A stretch of 64,000 bases of DNA from Lineus longissimus (taxonomy: Eukaryota > Nemertea > Pilidiophora > Heteronemertea > Lineidae): contig NC_088320.1 in NCBI RefSeq assembly GCF_910592395.1, forward strand, positions 10,411,001-10,475,000, given 5' to 3'. Both the position numbers and the translations under genes were made by a program. The notes beneath the pieces are model-generated. The model worked only from the letters and a program-made list of their open reading frames with translations. It was not told where the DNA came from and did not search any database. This document shows, piece after piece, positions 33,956 to 45,133 of this stretch. How positions within the stretch are numbered: the stretch's first letter is position 1; each line of letters begins with the position of its first letter.

Positions 33956-34743
33956 TTGAAAGGAAATTTATGGTACAATAAATTAATCAAAATTAATCAA
34001 AGAATGATCTATTATAAACATTGGAAGGAAGTAGGGATAAATTATATTTCAGATTTACTAAGACCAGACAAAACAGTGATACCTTTTGAATCACTGGGAC
34101 TAAAAGCAACCGAATGGTTCAAATGGAGAGGGGTAATGGATGTTATTATAAATAAGATTTGGGTCTATAATTTTGACACTGATAACAATAATGTATTCGT
34201 GGTACAGGATGTTGAATTACGGAAAGTAAAGTACAAGTTTCTATATAATATTTTTTTGAGAGAGGTTATTGACAAGAAAGATGAATATTACCCGAGAATT
34301 TTGAAATATTTGATGTTAAAGATGTTAAAGATGATGCAGAAAATTTATTTAGTATATGTCATAGGATGACCACTGATGTGAGGCTGAGTGCTTTTCAATT
34401 CAAGTTTCTACATGTTAATAATAGTTAATAATTATTGGCTTCACAAATGGAAAATAAAAGACAGTAACCTGTGCACTTGATGTCAAATGGAGGTAGATAA
34501 CATCATACATTGTTTTTGGAACTGTCGGGGTATTCAGGAGTTTTGGGGAAATATTAAGGGCTGGCTTCAGCCATTATCAAACCAAATTACACGAACTATT
34601 GTGCACAGTCATTTTTTCGGCCAAGATGTATATTCACAACAGAAGATTAGAAAATTCTCAACCAAAAGTACCTGCCTTGAGAGCTTACCTTCAATATCTT
34701 AAACATATAGAATTCACAATAGCATGTAAAAACAACAAAGTAG
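33956..34743 (+). pseudogene. LINE ORF2 C-terminal fragment (Tx1/L1-like)
   Basis: This copy extends further than the others: after WYNKLIKINQRMIYYKHW and WFKWRGVMDVIINKIW it continues with FVVQDVELRKVKYKFLYNIF, then in broken frames RLSAFQFKFLHVN, and a zinc-knuckle-like block MEVDNIIHCFWNCRGIQEFW. The CxxC..H..C pattern at the C-terminus is typical of Tx1/L1-type ORF2 after the RT domain. Reverse transcriptase and endonuclease are absent. It is cut at 34743 by the TIR transposon. Confidence 0.72.
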
Positions 34744-35404
34744 CAGTCAGTTGGCCGCGCCCCCGTTCGCAGCGCTCAAAAAGCGTTTCTCTCTGCGTTG
34801 CGCTGCTACTGTCACCTATCGGTAAAAATCTGATACTAACTCGCGCCATATTTGTGGCAGAGACTAAAACCTCTGTAGCATGCACGACTGTTCGGGGAGA
34901 GCGATTGATCAAAGATGGCGAAATTGTTAGTTATTGAAAGAAAAAATTGGTGTTTATTTCATCAAATTCCAAGCAAAATCAACCGAGTTTGATCAATTTT
35001 TCGAAAGATGATATTTTCGCTGAACATAGGGAAGACCGGGGCACAGTGAATCATGGGGCACAGTGAATCAGGGGACTTTCTGTCAAAATTGGCAGGAGGA
35101 ATTATGATATGACATCATCACTTTTTGTGTTTGGGTAATCCCCATTCATGAAAGTTCACCAAGTGGCTTAAAAAAATCCGTGGAGAAAACAGCAAGGTAA
35201 AGTTTGTTTTTAGGCATCAAAAGTAAAATTCTCTGACTCATGTTTGTGTGCCATATCTTGTAGATCACCCAGAAGTATAAAATTAAATAGTATGCAGTAG
35301 CTGGAGTGTTTATTTGTCACATTACTGAACATGTGTTTCTTTCAAGAAAAAGCAGCATGTGACATTTGGGGGCAGATTAGGTCATTAAGTGCACATGGGG
35401 TACA

Positions 35405-37189
35405 GTGAATCGGGTCACAGTTAATCATTGTATACGTGATTCACTGTGCCCCGACCGGGTGATTCACTGTGCCCCGGAGGTAATATTTAACATACCTGAA
35501 GCAACCAGTCTTTCCCGAGCTACCAGCTTCAATAAAACGAACGTCGGAGTGTTCTTCACCAACTTGGAGAAGATCCTGCAGAAAAACGACTTTACTGCAA
35601 ATGATATCCACAACGCTGATGAGACGGGGTGTTCCACTGTTCAAAGAGTTACTGGGAACAGAGTGGTTGCACTGAAGAAGATGAAACAAGTGGGAAAGAT
35701 TACATCGGGGGAGAGGGGCACTTTGGTCACTGTATTGTGCACCATCAATGCAGCAGGGAACTCCATCCCCCCATTTATGATTTTTCCACAAGTGCACTTC
35801 AAGGAACGAATGTTGAGTGGTGCCCCGCCAGGAACCGCTGGCGCTGCTCATCAAAGTGGATGGATGACAACCGAGAACTTTGTTTTGTACATGAGGCATT
35901 TCATCAGGTTCACGAAGAGTTCGAAGGCGCAACCGACGCTACTGATCCTTGATAACCATGACACACACATGTCACTTGACTGTATCGACCTGGCTAAGGA
36001 TCATGGTGTAGTTATGCTTACATTGCCCCCACACTGTAGTCATAAACTACAGCCGCTCGACCGCACAGTTTATGGACCACTGAAGTCTGCCTTCAATAGG
36101 GCAGCTGACGCGTTCATGGTAAATCACCCAGCACAACCCATCACAATTTATGATATCGCTGATCTTCTAGGCTCTGCATATCCCTTGGCATTCACCCCGA
36201 ATAATATAATATCTGGCTTCAAGTGTACTGGCATCCATCCATACAACCCGAATATCTTTTCAGACGAAGATTTTCTCTGTTCGTATGTCACTGACCGCGA
36301 CATTGAGGAAGGCGCAGATGAAGACGTACAAGTCCAAAGACCTCCTCCAACCCCAGCATGTGTGCCTATGCCAGGCGTCCCAGAGAATCATCAAGTTGTA
36401 ACAACACCGAGTGTATCTGAAGAGCAACCAGTTGCAACAACAGTCGGTGTTCCGGAGCAACCAGTTGCATCGACATCGTCCAACAATGTCGATGAAGTTG
36501 CCCCCCTAAGCCCACCATTCATCCCAGCGCGACCAGAGGATATCATCCCATTTCCCAAAGCAGGACCACGTAAAAGAAAGGGTGGGAGGAAGAAAGGGAA
36601 GTCGCTCATTCTCACTGATACCCCGGTAATGGAGCAGATGAGAGAAGCTGAAGAAGCTAGGAAGCAAAAGAAGGGCAAGGCAAAGAAAAAAACTGGCAGA
36701 GGACCAAAAAGACTGAAACTGAATTCTGAAGATGGCACAAAAAATACTGGAGATGGTGACAGCGAAAAGGAAGAAGAGGAATGGGTAGCATCTGATCATG
36801 ATGATACTTCAGATGACGATGAGCATGTTGAGCAACCAATGGAGGATCTTAAGTTGCCAGGTGCTGGCGATCTTGATACAGGCGACTATGTCTTAGTAAA
36901 GTTCAATGCTGGAAAAACTCAGGTCTTGTATGCTGGTCAGATCCAACGCATCTATGCCGGGGAAGATGAAGACGAAGAGGACTCATCATTTGATGTTAAA
37001 TTCCTGAGACGCAAAACACCAAAGACATTTACATTTGTGTTCCCCACAGCCGATGACATATCAGATGTCCCTTATGAGGATATCATCGGGAAACTGCCTA
37101 AGCCGATTGTACATGGTGGCACTGCTAGGGTTGCTCGACAGCTGATCTTCCCAGTGGACCTCGATTGTTACTCTGATGCCATGCGTTGA
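35405..37189 (+). pseudogene. pogo-like transposase (DDE_1), long open frame lacking the DNA-binding N-terminus
   Basis: Family similarity begins at PEATSLSRATSFNKTNVGVF (about 35490); the codons before it are read through a terminal-repeat sequence and are not genuine. The DDE core shows NADETGCSTVQ, SGERGTLVTVLCTINAAGN, LLILDNHDTHMS and PPHCSHKLQPLDRTVYGPLK, with three conserved Asp positions, then ITIYDIADLLGSAYP and FKCTGIHPYN. The ~250-residue tail is rich in Pro, then Lys (RKRKGGRKKGKS), then acidic, as in marine pogo elements. The HTH and CENP-B-like DNA-binding domains expected before the core are gone, apparently replaced by a terminal-repeat pair (35029-35478), so binding to the ends is unlikely. 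Confidence 0.85.
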
Positions 37190-37276
37190 GGTCCTCTGGT
37201 AGGCCTGGCACAATTGCAAACATAATCTTTGCGTTTGCCGCTGTTCACTTTTTTAAATAATGTGCGTTGCCATGCC

Positions 37277-37510
37277 TCTTCTGCAAACTGATTTTCATTA
37301 GTGATTAGGCCCTACATGTTGTTATTGATTTTAATTTGGTGATTAGAAAGACATTGCAGGTCTGAGGGCCATGACTTTTCGGCAGACTGATTTTCAGTTA
37401 GTGATTAGATGTTGTTTCTTACCATGACTTTTCAGGAGACTTTAATTTTCATTAGTGATTATATGCTATTGTTGCGTGCCATGACTTTTCGGCAGACTGA
37501 GTTTCATTTT
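37277..37510 (+). repeat. ~57-bp tandem repeat in the pogo 3' region, about four copies
   Basis: Units contain CCATGACTTTTCGGCAGACT, TTTTCATTAGTGATTA and TGTTGTT-like words. They lie between the transposase stop and the right-end arrays, and drift in length between copies. Confidence 0.7.
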
Positions 37511-37906
37511 GCTTTTACATTATAGTAATTAGACATTTTTTTAGAAAGACAGTGCAATTCTGAGGGCCATGTTTTGTTCTGAGGCCATGTTTTTGTTTTC
37601 AAAGTTCAAATAAATACTATAAATCAAATTAAAAGGAATTTCATTCACGTTAATGAGGGTGATTCACTGTGCCCTGACACTTGGTTCACCGTACCCCGGT
37701 ACCGGGGCACACTGAATCACTCGGAATTTTTTTTTCAAATTGCCCTCACCTAAAATGTGAGGTTGCTAGCAACGATATGCTACCTTGTGATTATAAACAT
37801 TATCCCCTTCTTTCATATACAACAGTGAATGGAAACTTCTTTACAATCAGGAAGGAGAAAATCAACCAAACATTTTATCCGATTCACTGTGCCCCGGTCT
37901 CCCCTA

Positions 37907-39003
37907 CCTCACTCAAAGATATTTTTCAACTTTGCGACGATATTTGGTAAATTGATTTTTTTGCGAAGTGGTTGACCAATCCTAAATGAATTCATATCTT
38001 TTAAAACATTTGAGCACCCAGTTTCCTAAATATTTCTTTTTTGGCACTTAATTTGGTGATTTTTCGAAGAAATCTCATTAATATTTATGACGTTTTGGAT
38101 CACGTGATGTTAATCAAGCCGTTTTTCGCGGCAATTGCGTGCACGACGCGATATTGTAAAAATATTTTAATGCACAGCGTGTCTCAAAAATATTGTGGTT
38201 AAAAGTGAGAATGGCATGATGGTAGCCTGTTTGAGTTCTGTTGATGAATATGCTTAGTCTGACTATAATTTCTACAACTTGTGGCCAAATGACCAGATGA
38301 TTTTGAGCCTTTTGATAAAGCTACTGGTAGAATAGTCATCAGACATGTCAGAGTGACAGTGACTGAGTGAGTCTTATGTTATGTTATGAGACTGGAGGTA
38401 TGTCATGTGTTCCACCATATCGTCATTGATATTGACCAGGAATACTATCGATTTGTGTGGATGTGCTCAAACAGTAAAGCATGAGCCATGATGCTTCACT
38501 TCCGAACAGATCCAGGTGACTGAGATGTCTACTACTACTGTTGGGGAATCCGGCTGATTCTTAATTCAGAAATTTCTCTGTATATCCTCTGTGAAAATAA
38601 ACTTTCTCATAATGATATATCTCTTGTTTGTTTGGTAATTTTAGTTGCCTATGTTTAGGCACTTTTTTGCCAGATTTGCCTGTAAAAGGCTGCCATAGTT
38701 CAGGAAAAGAAATCATATACACATTACAATGTGGATCTTCACGGTCCAAAACACCAGGGCCTACTAAGTGACATGGCTCAATAATAGGCATTGTCTGGTA
38801 ATTTTGGACGACCTTTGGATGGATAGTTTATTTTCCCTGACCCTGGCCTGGGTCTGAACGGGCTTCCAAGCCATCAATGATGCTTATAAAGCCGGGAATA
38901 GCCTCATCAGTACCCCCACAAGAGTTATTTTGTGCCAGACATCGCGCACAGAACTTACCATCATCTCATTTTTAGAGTCGCTGTATCAGTAAAAGATAAT
39001 ACC
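37907..39003. other. Body of the TIR transposon, no gene recognised
   Basis: Non-coding by inspection. A 76-codon minus-strand frame (38561-38791) reads with plausible composition, VGPGVLDREDPHCNVYM and LPNKQEIYHYEKVY, and could be an old exon, but I do not recognise it and no flanking exon is evident. Confidence 0.35.
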
Positions 39004-39766
39004 AATGAAATGGCCAGGGCCATTGTGCTCACCTCTCTAATAGATATGTTATGGTTTTTGACTTTAGCAACCAGGCATCGAAGAGGACCGAAATTTAGTC
39101 AACAAGGTTTCATAAATCAAGATGCCCGCCTGGCACCCATATTGGCTATCACATTTGATAAAAAATCAAGGATTTAGTAGAGAGTACATAGATATACATC
39201 CAGATCAAATTTGGTTGCAATCCGATCATTACTTTCGGAGTAATATTACTGTGTTTATTTTTCAAGATGGCTGCCTGGCGGCCATATTTGATGTCCGAAC
39301 GGCCGAAATTTTAGGGGTGGAATAGAGAATCCCCAGATACATGTCCACACTGGTTTAAAACCTTCTAACTAAAATAGATAGGAAACATGCTACTGTTCAG
39401 TGAATCGGCAAACTTTGACCTCTGTGACCTTGAAAAGGAGGTCAAATCAAAAACCCGGAGGATATATGATGCACCTTTGCTAGAAGTACCTACCATATTT
39501 CTTTCAAAATTTCCCGACTACTATTAAGGGAGATATTGCATATTTTCACTTTTAACGTTTGGCCCCCTGGTGGCCAAACCATGAAACGAATCGGACCGAA
39601 ACTTGGTCTCCAAGGTGTCATTACATAAGGGTACATGTGTACCAAGTTTCAACTCAATAGCTCCAACAGTTACGAAACGTGCCCTGCTAACGGACGACAG
39701 ACGACGACGGACGACGACGACGACGACGGACGACGGACGCCACGGTATGGGATAAGCTCACCTCTG
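39004..39766 (+). mobile_element. (GAC)n-tailed hairpin repeat, copy 2, internally rearranged
   Basis: Starts AATGAAATGGCCAGGGCCAT and GTGCTCACCTC like the copy at 2875. From 39416 it follows that copy's last third closely (ACCTCTGTGACCTTGAAAAG through GACGCCACGGTATGGGATAA and AGCTCACCTCTGC), then stops before the second hairpin arm. The middle ~380 bp is different, with a 'gatgcccgcctggc' / 'gatggctgcctggcgg' pair. Confidence 0.75.
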
Positions 39767-40854
39767 CAGCATGACCAATGCCAGTGTTAAAGGTGTAAAC
39801 TTAACCTATTACAGGACATCTTCCTGCAAGATTGTGATTGGTTTAACTTGAAGTTTGTCATCAATTTGTCTGTTGTAAATGTACATCCATGCTGTTGTCA
39901 AAAATCTGCTTTATCTTTCAGCTAATACTTTCACTTTTCCAGTCAATCGGGTTTGATGAACATGTCAAGCTGTTGAATGGTTTAAACAATCATTAGCAAA
40001 TAACGTCACGAATGAAAATAAGTTTGATTCCTTCCACTTGAAAAGTTCAACAGCACCACTTGCAAGAATTTGACATTGTGTTTTACACCCTTCAACAATT
40101 GACTGTCTGTTTGTTATTAGTGTTCTTGTTTCAATGTTAGTGTTTCACTGTTGAAGAGTTTCAAGATGCAGAAGAGAGGATTAGTTATCTTTAATGTTAA
40201 GTTTCTTCTTTGCATCATTTTGTCATTAAATTTGGGCAATGGTGGTCTCATGAAAGGAGGGATGGGCTATTGGACAAGTTTTCATAATCAGTATTCCAGA
40301 ACATGTTTGTAGCGATGGTGGCGATCCTAGTGTTCGGGCCTCTTCGGCTCAACTTCGGGTGTGGTCGGAACCTAAATCCGGCTGCAACATTTTCTGACAA
40401 AAATCCGAGGCAATTTAAACGTATTTTCCAGCCGTGCGACGGAAATAATCATTTTTACTATCGTGTTATTCAGTCAAAGATACATATAACAATAAATATC
40501 AGTCATTACTTCTGAGCACGCGCGATGTTTTTGATGAGTTACGTGCATTTATTCAACAAAATTACGTGAAAAAATTGCAAATTTTCGGGCGACGACCGCT
40601 GTTCAAAGTAACGTAAATAGGAAGCCTCAGGACTTTTTACACTTTTTTCTTAATGAAACTACTAATTAATGTTTCATCTAGAATAATATGTTCCGTTTAC
40701 ATGTCATTCAGAAAGATTTTGGCAAGTTTAGGATCGATTTCCGACTTCATTTTTTTCACGCCTAAATGTACGCGATAATGAGCTCGTAATGATATGCAGT
40801 GACGTCATAGCGCAGAGAGAATTACGCGGAAATGGGGGCGCGGCCAACTGACTG
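39767..40854. other. Right part of the TIR transposon, non-coding
   Basis: AT-rich, no credible ORF; short frames only. It ends in the right TIR. Confidence 0.4.
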
Positions 40855-41241
40855 GTAGATTTCTTCAATGAGAAATGGGAACCAAGTCAATACTTACTGT
40901 AAAATTAAGTCTGGGGGGTGTGGGGGGGGTTGTCTTGTTTCAATACCAAAAAAAATCAACTGTATGTGATGTATTATTATTATAGGTCAATTAATTGTAA
41001 AGGAGCATGGTGGTGTAATTTGCCAGCATGTTCCTAGCAAAAGTTCCATGTAATGACATATGTTGAATTAAAAAAGAAAAGAAGACTTTTGAACACCCAC
41101 TTGTCTAGTTTTCCTGATAGGGCGCCACTGTCTAATCGTGAAAAATGTAATAAGCCCATCAGTCGCTGAAGTATGCGCCGAACATTAATTATGGCACGTC
41201 AAAGTGGAATAAATGCAAGACTTGAAAATTTAATACAACAT

Positions 41242-42138
41242 TTTGAAATATACAGGCAACACTCGAAAAAACAGGCTTACTGGACTTTGCGCAACGAAAC
41301 GAAACGAGCGAAATGGGGGAGCGACCATTATGTTTTACCCCGGTACATCAAGTGCGATACATGGTGTCAGTCACCAGAATGGATGTGTGTTCCATTATGA
41401 ATACGTGTTTTTAATTAATTAATCAAACCCTTATGAGGTTAATTCATTTGAAGTAGAGAGGGTAACGTACATTGTATACACAAATCAAACACAACGCAGT
41501 ACTTGCATGCATTGCAGAGAACGACTTTTGAGTGATGACCCACACCCACCCAGGCAGCTGAGACACATGTCTTGTTGGACATGCCTACCGATTTTTACTA
41601 AATAAAAGCATAACTTCACTTCACACTTTTCGGGGTTGAAAATGTACTCACGTAAATTACCAAAATTACATGCCAAATTCGCACATGACCTGTTATTTCT
41701 CAAAGCTTGGAAGCTCAAATGTCTGAATTTAATGTATGCGCGTAATGTACACTCTCAGCAAGCGAATAGTTGTGATCGTCGGTTTTTGATACGAATCGTT
41801 TCCTGTATGGCCGTTACAAGCCATTGTCTGAATATGATGTGAACCTGTTTACCGTTCAATGCTGCTCCCTGTGACGCTGTACCCGCAAATGTTCAATGAA
41901 AAAAATGCTGATAATGACTTACACGGCTTGTTCGCATCGTAAACATAGTGGTACCCGGGTTAACTGTCTTTGCGTTTGGCCTAATTTTACAACGATTACT
42001 CCCCATGTAACCACGATCTAGGATGGACAGGCTGTTTATTATGAACAGGAAAAGTCACCTAGGGACCGTTGCGTAGAATACTTTTCTGGCGAAATATTGC
42101 GCAAAGTCCAGTAAGCCGAAAAAACATGCCCATATTTC
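41242..42138. mobile_element. Putative MITE with ~50-bp interrupted inverted ends
   Basis: GGCTTACTGGACTTTGCGCAA at 41273-41293 is repeated in inverse orientation at about 42096-42117, with an outer TTGAAATAT word on both sides (41242 and inverted near 42131). A short mismatch-rich stretch separates the two blocks. No ORF of note. A hairpin-family fragment follows directly at 42139. Confidence 0.6.
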
Positions 42139-42500
42139 AACAAGAGGTCCAAGGGCCTGGCGCTCAGCTGTCTTTTTTTTAATAAGGTAGAGATTACAGG
42201 AGTCAACAAAATTAATTTTATTGAGAGAAATTGACCTGTCCTGCAGGTGATTGGAATTTACAATACAAAGGGTCGTTTTTCATGACATTGTGCTCTACTG
42301 CGTATCCCTAGTGAGTCGATCTGGAACCAATCTATCCTTGGCGCAGACAGGTTCAAATTGGCTATATCTTGAATAGATTGAATTGCGCTGAAAATCTAAT
42401 GCAATAAAGGAGCAATATCGAAGAGACAAATTAATCAAACCAATTGTCCACAGACTCGGACCCTGAAATGGCATGATGTATGCGTGCATATAAAAGTATA
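42139..42500 (+). repeat. 5' fragment of the CAAGAGG hairpin repeat family (truncated copy)
   Basis: Starts AACAAGAGGTCCAAGGGCCTG and GCGCTCAGCTG, the same 5' end as the full copies at 43170 and 48305, then diverges within ~60 bp. The true right boundary is uncertain. Confidence 0.5.
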
Positions 42501-42930
42501 TCAATTGGTCCCATAGAGATGATGAGGCAATGTCAATATGCCTTGTTCCTTAGTCAGCAATATGCCCCTTTTTATACAAAGAAGAAGGAGAACCCAGATA
42601 GGCCTTCACATGTCGGCTTCCAAATGGCTCGAACCAACTGTACTATCATTACTATAAATTTAAAATGCGTGCTCCTCCTGCATGTAGCAATGTCTCGGCC
42701 AAAAAGGCACTTAGTCGACAGGCAAGTTAGAAGTTCAGCACTGTGAGCAGCTCCTTGGTAAGACTATGTCAGGTTCCGCACGCCTCTTCAGATACATCTC
42801 AAGTATTGAAAGCTGTGGTGAGCTGAGCACATAAAAAGACCATGGTCACCTTAATTTGAAAATCCCTTCATAATCAAGGGCTACCTCTGACTAAAACAGC
42901 ACAATAGACCACCAATTTGACCCCAGCTAT

Positions 42931-45092
42931 GGCAAGCCAAAAGGGAATTTATTCAGGACATTTGAGAAATATGTTCAGGACATGAAATATTTATGCAGAA
43001 CACAAGAAATATATGCAGAACATGAGAAGTGCATGCAGGACTTGAGATATTTTTATTCAGGACAAGAAAAATGTATGCAGGACATCAAAATTATATGCAG
43101 GAGATGAAAAATATATGAGGAGATGAAAAATGTATGCAGGACGTTTAATATTTATATCCAAGACAAGAACAAGAGGCCCAAGGGCCTGGCGCTCAGCTGA
43201 GTTAATATCATTAATATCTTCCCGGTGTTTAGTTCATTATGCATGAAAATGGCATGCTCCATCGTATTTGATATCCTTTTGCGTTCACTACGGTACCAAT
43301 GTTTTTGGTTGACATAATTATGCCACTGTTCATTCCTCAATCCTGAGCATAATTCGGGTGAAATCATCGTATGAAAATATTTACCGAAACATGAAGTTTA
43401 TGCCATGAATGAGGACACTCATTGTCATAGCCTCGTTTACAAGTACGAAGTATTTTCCCGCGAATATTCAAAACTGTTTGGCTCCTTGCCAGTTAAATAA
43501 CATGTGACTATACACAAAATAGAAAATGTTGATGGAAATTGTAAATCATTTTTTTATCTATCAGGGGAAACAAGCTGATGATGATCAAATAAATCATTCA
43601 TGAGAAATCGTTTTGTTGCTGAAGCTTGCATGACGAAGTTAATGCTAAACCTTTTCTTGTGCTCTACTGCGCCACCGTAGTTTTCTATTTAGACCAGCGA
43701 TGACGTCATTTCTGGTGATTCCCTACGTTGTCCAATGAGCGCTTTTTAAAATGTGCCATTTGGTATTGTACAGTATGCAATGTATTTTTTCAGCGCTGCC
43801 AGTTGCCGAACAGAATGCCGTAGCTCCCTCAATTTCCAATCAATTTTTATGGGAGTGACATTATTGTATTGCTTAGAATGTCTACTTTTTACTCATGAAA
43901 GAATCGTAGAACTAAAACTTAATAGGCGAACAGAATCATGCCGATTCACTGCACATACTGTGGGAATTCTCCACTTCAAAATACATCGGCGATGTCATCG
44001 CGAACAGAGCATCCACTTCCGATATCGTTTTCACAGAAATGTGGCCAAATTTTCAAGAACTAATTTCTGAATTTAGTCCCTAAAGACCTTATGACTACCA
44101 CTGAAACGAACTAGTGATAATATCGCCTACCATACTACTTTTTACTTGAGTACTTGAGTGTCATTGAGCTCCAAGATTATTGCACATGGCGTAAACAACA
44201 TGCCGCCATTTTGTCTCCGCTTCGGTATTTCGTACGCCGCTTATAATGCACCTTCTCAATTAAAACCAACATAATAAGGCCTTACATCGTTGATTGAATA
44301 GCAACACCACACAAAACACAATAAAGTGGGGGTACAATCAATTACGAAGCTGAAGTGAACAGTGATTTATTCCTGGAGCTACTGCTTTTGTTGTGTAGCT
44401 GCCATGTTTTGAGAACTGGCAAATAGGAGACTTCATTGATGGCTGACGTCATCGGGCGGGAATTTGAATCGGCAGAAATAATTAAAAGGCAGGTAGCGCC
44501 CTCTCCTGTTAAAATGTTGAATTTTTTCTCAATAAAATAGATTTTCAAGAATTTTATCTTAATATTAGAGCATATTTCGACTAATTCTGCTGCTCCTAGG
44601 CCGATATAGGCCAGTTTCCTTCATGCACTCTCGCTCGCAGGAAGTAGGTCGATTGTTTTGAAAGTAGAGTTTGACCAGAAGTATCCAGAAATGCAAAATT
44701 GAAGTCTCTTGGTCTTACGGTTACAAAATGTGCACCATGGGTTTAACGGACGGATGGATGGATGGACAGACGGACGCCACTGAACAACTTATTTGACAAG
44801 CTCGGCTGACTTAGTCAGCTGAGCTAAAAATCTAAGAAATATATGCAGAACAGCAGAAGTGTATGCAGGACGTGAAATATTCTATGCAAAACATAAAACA
44901 TATTCAGGAGATAAAAAGTATATGCAGGAAGTGAAATATGTTCAGAACATGGCCTATCATTTTCATTTCAGTTCCTGCATGCATTATTGAGATCTCCTGC
45001 ATAGCCATATTAAAGCCGTTCTGCATGCATATTTGAGAAAAAAGTGGTCCTGAACATATTTTTGATATGCAAATTAGGCCAATTAGGATTCC
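42931..45092 (+). repeat. Minisatellite-like repeat (ATGCAGGACATGAAATAT units), split copy
   Basis: Runs of ~19-24-bp variants such as ATATGCAGGACATGAAA, ATGCAGAACATGAGAAG and TTCAGGACAAGAAAAATG occupy 42931-43169 and resume at 44828. The ~1.66-kb CAAGAGG repeat (43170-44827) is inserted between. The inverted, uninterrupted counterpart lies at 55265-55745 and begins with the same GGCAAGCCAAAAGGGAATTT word. Confidence 0.8.
43170..44827 (+). mobile_element. CAAGAGG hairpin repeat with (GGAT)n tail, copy 1
   Basis: The 5' end CAAGAGGCCCAAGGGCCTGG forms a short hairpin and is followed by CGCTCAGCTGAG. The 3' end has a GGATG-type run, GACAGACGGACGCCAC, and the hairpin GGCTGACTTAGTCAGC with TGAGCTAAAA. 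It is nearly identical over its length to 48305-49998. Frames conserved between the two copies reflect repeat identity only. No transposase is seen. Confidence 0.82.
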
Positions 45093-45133
45093 CCTTTTTG
45101 GTGACGTATTACCCAGGTTGACAAAATGGCGGG

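Larger units (their letters stand above)
35029..37904 (+). mobile_element. pogo-type transposon with GGGGCACAGTGAATC arrays
   Basis: The left end GGGAAGACCGGGGCACAG and right end CTGTGCCCCGGTCTCCCC are inverted copies flanked by TA (35027-35028 and 37905-37906). The word GGGGCACAGTGAATC and its complement recur several times near both ends (about 35036, 35061, 35397, 35437, 35460, 37657, 37705, 37882), probably as transposase-binding sites. The element carries a long transposase frame with its N-terminus missing. Confidence 0.85.
34744..40854. mobile_element. TIR transposon with 21-bp ends and GTAG duplication, unclassified
   Basis: The left end begins CAGTCAGTTGGCCGCGCCCC and the right end is its exact inverse for 21 bp. 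Both sides are flanked by GTAG (34740-34743 and 40855-40858). A second shared word, TCTCTCTGCG, lies ~40 bp inside each end in inverted orientation. About 2.9 kb of the interior is a younger pogo element and ~760 bp is a (GAC)n-tailed repeat. The remaining ~2.4 kb has no transposase I can recognise, so it is probably non-autonomous. A 4-bp duplication is compatible with several superfamilies. Confidence 0.78.

Noticed and set aside
38561-38791. 76-codon minus frame inside the TIR transposon as an exon
   Set aside because: Composition is plausible, but no family, splice partner or repeat evidence supports it.
43753-44070. 105-codon frame identical in two places (also 48888-49205)
   Set aside because: Both lie in near-identical copies of the CAAGAGG repeat; the whole 1.65 kb is conserved equally, so there is no sign of coding selection.
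44342-44548. 68-codon minus frame repeated at 49464-49670
   Set aside because: Same reason: repeat identity, not protein conservation.
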